Shown in pieces: positions 12,705-15,584 of a stretch of DNA of 15,584 nucleotides (positions are counted from its first letter, which is position 1; every line of letters begins with the position of its first letter). A program made the translations under genes and the position numbers. The stretch is from DATLXU01 sp035575515. Lineage in GTDB: Bacteria; Acidobacteriota; Blastocatellia; UBA7656. The notes beneath the pieces were generated by a model, which had not been told where the DNA came from, did not search any database, and worked only from the letters and a program-made list of their open reading frames with translations. The stretch covers positions 1 through 15,584 of the forward strand of contig DATLXU010000086.1 of the NCBI GenBank assembly GCA_035575515.1, written 5' to 3'.

Positions 12705-14630
12705 ATGGCTGATAATAAGTTAAACATAAGCGACCTTCTGGAAACGCATCGCCGCGACCGCGAGCGGCTGGCGTGGGAAGGCACGTTCCGCGATTATTTC
12801 GAGCTTGTTCTTCAGAACCCCAACATATCCAAGCTGTCACATGCTCGTATATGCGACATGATTTTGGCCGCCGGAGTTGAGAAGATCAATGAAGGCTCGC
12901 GCGATGAAATCACCAGATATAACTTCTTTGCCGACGAGCTGTTCGGCATCGAAGGGCCAATCTCAAAGATAGTCGAATACTTCAAATCAGCGGGCCAGCG
13001 CCTCGAAGTGCGAAAGCGCATACTGCTTTTGATGGGGCCTGTCGGCGGCGGCAAATCAACCATTGTGACGATGCTCAAGCGCGGGCTTGAGCGATGGACT
13101 CGAACCGAAAACGGCGCTGTCTATGCGATTAAAGATTGCCCGATGCACGAAGAGCCGCTTCACCTGATCCCGCCTGAGCTTCGCGCTGAAATCGAGAAGC
13201 ATTATGGGATGTACATCGAAGGCGAGCTTTGTCCGCAGTGCCGTTATAATCTCGAACACGTTTATCACGGTCGCCACGAAGACGTCCTCGTTCACCGCAT
13301 AGTCTTTTCTGAAAAAGAGCGCATCGGCATCGGCACGTTCGCGCCTTCGGATCCGAAATCGCAAGACATCACCGAACTGACTGGCTCTATTGACCTGTCA
13401 ACCATTGGCGAAGTCGGCGTTGAATCGGACCCGCGCGCCTACCGCTTCGACGGCGAGTTGAACATCGCCAATCGCGGCTTGATGGAATTTGTCGAGATGT
13501 TGAAGGTTGACGAGAAGTTTCTCTACAGTTTGCTTACGCTTTCGCAGGAGCAGAACATCAAGACGGGCCGCTTCGCAATGATTTATGCGGATGAAGCGAT
13601 CATCTCGCACACGAACGAGAATGAATACAGCGCGTTTGTTGCAAACAAAAAGAGCGAGGCATTGCAGGATCGCATCATCATGATCAAGGTTCCGTACAAC
13701 CTGAAGGTCTCGCAGGAAGAGCGCATCTACGACAAGCTGCTGAAGCAGTCGGAAGCCCTGCGCAATATCCACATTGCGCCGAACACGCTGAAGGTCGCCG
13801 CAATGTTCGCCGTAATGACTCGCCTTGAAGAGCCGAAAAAGGCGAACATTGACATAGTGAAGAAGATGAAGCTCTACGACGGCGAAGATGTCGAAGGCTT
13901 CAAGTCAAAGGACGTGCGCGAGCTTCAGGAAGACACCGTTCGCGAAGGCATGGATGGAATCAGCCCGCGTTACATCATCAATCGTCTTTCGGGCGCGCTC
14001 GTTCGCGACAACATCACCTGCATAAATCCGATTGACGCGCTGCGGGCGATCAAGGATGGATTCGAGCAGCACACGGGGATTTCGACCGACCAGCGCGACA
14101 GGTATCTAAACCTCATCGGAGTCGCCCGCCGCGAGTACGACGACATCGCGAAGAATGAAGTGCAGCGCGCGTTCGTCTATTCGTTCGAGGAGATGGCTAA
14201 GGGAATCTGCGACAACTATCTCGATAACGTCGAGGCGTACTGCAACAAGGAGCGGCTGAAAGACCCGATAACGGAAGAAGAGATCGAGCCGGACGAAAAG
14301 CTTATGCGCTCAATCGAAGAGCAGATCGGCATAAGCGAAAATGCGAAGAACACGTTCCGGCAGGAGATACTGATTCGCATATCGAGCCACGCGCGCAAAG
14401 GGAAACCATTTGAGTATCGCTCGCATGAGCGATTGAAAGAGGCGATTGAGAAGAAGATTTTCTCCGACCTCAAAGACGTGGTGAAGATAACGACCTCCAC
14501 GAAGACTCCCGATGCAGATCAGTTGCGCCGCATCAATGAAGTGATTGACCGGCTCGTGACTCAGCACGGTTATTGCACTGTGTGCGCGAACGAGCTGCTC
14601 ACTTACGTCGGCACGCTGCTGTCGCGCTGA
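12705..14630 (+). CDS. prkA: PrkA AAA-type serine protein kinase
   Basis: A 641-aa cytoplasmic protein of the PrkA/YeaG family, with an N-terminal AAA+ ATPase core and a C-terminal part once compared with eukaryotic kinases. It is linked to sporulation, starvation and nitrogen-stress responses in different bacteria. The Walker A motif is GPVGGGKS (111-118). The family-specific CPMHEEPLHLIPP is followed by ELCPQCRYNLEH; together these could bind a metal. GELNIANRGLMEFVEMLK and FAMIYADEAIISHTNENEY are hallmark segments. Length is standard. The start at 12705 has an adjacent RBS and matches the usual short N-terminus before the LAWEGTFRDYFELV segment. The frame is open 47 codons further upstream but that part is not family-like. 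yhbH follows, as in many genomes, but a terminator-like hairpin separates them. Confidence 0.96.
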   Translation: MADNKLNISDLLETHRRDRERLAWEGTFRDYFELVLQNPNISKLSHARICDMILAAGVEKINEGSRDEITRYNFFADELFGIEGPISKIVEYFKSAGQRLEVRKRILLLMGPVGGGKSTIVTMLKRGLERWTRTENGAVYAIKDCPMHEEPLHLIPPELRAEIEKHYGMYIEGELCPQCRYNLEHVYHGRHEDVLVHRIVFSEKERIGIGTFAPSDPKSQDITELTGSIDLSTIGEVGVESDPRAYRFDGELNIANRGLMEFVEMLKVDEKFLYSLLTLSQEQNIKTGRFAMIYADEAIISHTNENEYSAFVANKKSEALQDRIIMIKVPYNLKVSQEERIYDKLLKQSEALRNIHIAPNTLKVAAMFAVMTRLEEPKKANIDIVKKMKLYDGEDVEGFKSKDVRELQEDTVREGMDGISPRYIINRLSGALVRDNITCINPIDALRAIKDGFEQHTGISTDQRDRYLNLIGVARREYDDIAKNEVQRAFVYSFEEMAKGICDNYLDNVEAYCNKERLKDPITEEEIEPDEKLMRSIEEQIGISENAKNTFRQEILIRISSHARKGKPFEYRSHERLKEAIEKKIFSDLKDVVKITTSTKTPDADQLRRINEVIDRLVTQHGYCTVCANELLTYVGTLLSR

Positions 14631-14667
14631 GGGCGCGGGCGCGCTGATGTGAATTCAATTTCAACAC

Positions 14668-14704
14668 GCCCGCACAGCCCACGGGGAGGTGCGGGCTTTG
14701 TTTT
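14668..14704 (+). terminator. Intrinsic terminator/attenuator between prkA and yhbH
   Basis: A perfect 8-bp GC-rich stem (gcccgcac / gtgcgggc) with a 13-base loop is followed by tttgtttt. The purine-rich RBS of yhbH (aggggaagg) begins immediately after the T-tract. It could reduce readthrough so that yhbH is made at a lower level than PrkA, or both could share it as an mRNA-stabilising stem. Confidence 0.75.
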
Positions 14705-14715
14705 AGGGGAAGGCC

Positions 14716-15584
<869 letters not shown>

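Noticed and set aside
11659..12840. A 393-aa open frame on the minus strand
   Set aside because: It lies antisense to truB and the start of prkA, both certain genes. Its protein is rich in Arg, Ser and Cys with no motif, as expected of a shadow frame in GC-rich DNA.

Overview
The window looks like chromosomal DNA from a Gram-negative (diderm), moderately GC-rich bacterium. The mix of genes fits Acidobacteriota, perhaps class Blastocatellia: a heptosyltransferase of the LPS core, dxr of the MEP isoprenoid pathway, PrkA with YhbH, an ABC-2 permease next to a TPR protein, and palindromic repeats in many intergenic gaps. The taxon is an inference and the sequence does not prove it. No rRNA, tRNA, CRISPR array, phage or plasmid module was seen.

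Layout. (a) 1-786: a complete RAYT-type (IS200/IS605-related) single-strand transposase, followed by a gene-free 327-bp stretch filled with REP-like hairpin repeats. (b) 787-2725 (+): an ABC-2 type permease and a membrane-anchored TPR protein, separated by a 65-bp imperfect palindrome. (c) 2740-5388 (-): three envelope-related genes, transcribed in the order GT9 heptosyltransferase, ICMT/PEMT-like membrane methyltransferase, exported DUF3108 protein. (d) 5389-8322 (+): dxr and rseP, divergent from the heptosyltransferase. The divergent intergenic region holds an inverted repeat that appears to supply the -35 box of both promoters. (e) 8323-11300 (+): a secreted subtilisin-like protease behind a strong promoter and a structured leader, a 111-aa protein of unknown function, and a small exported Cys-containing protein ending at a textbook intrinsic terminator. 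(f) 11386-12333 (+): truB on its own. (g) 12375-15584 (+): an extended -10 promoter, a leader of about 315 nt, prkA, an intrinsic-terminator-like hairpin, then yhbH (DUF444), which runs off the window. SpoVR often follows in this widespread stress/sporulation-associated set.

How the genes relate. Most are housekeeping or envelope genes: isoprenoid precursor synthesis (dxr), intramembrane proteolysis (rseP), LPS core assembly (GT9), tRNA modification (truB) and a kinase/AAA stress module (prkA-yhbH). I see no convincing new multi-gene system. The unusual content is the intergenic DNA. At least five different palindromic or repeated elements lie between genes. One seems to carry divergent promoters, and two appear to encode the last residues and stop codon of the neighbouring protein (Dxr and the heptosyltransferase). 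Two minus-strand genes have a TATAAT box six or seven bases before the start codon, as expected for leaderless mRNAs.
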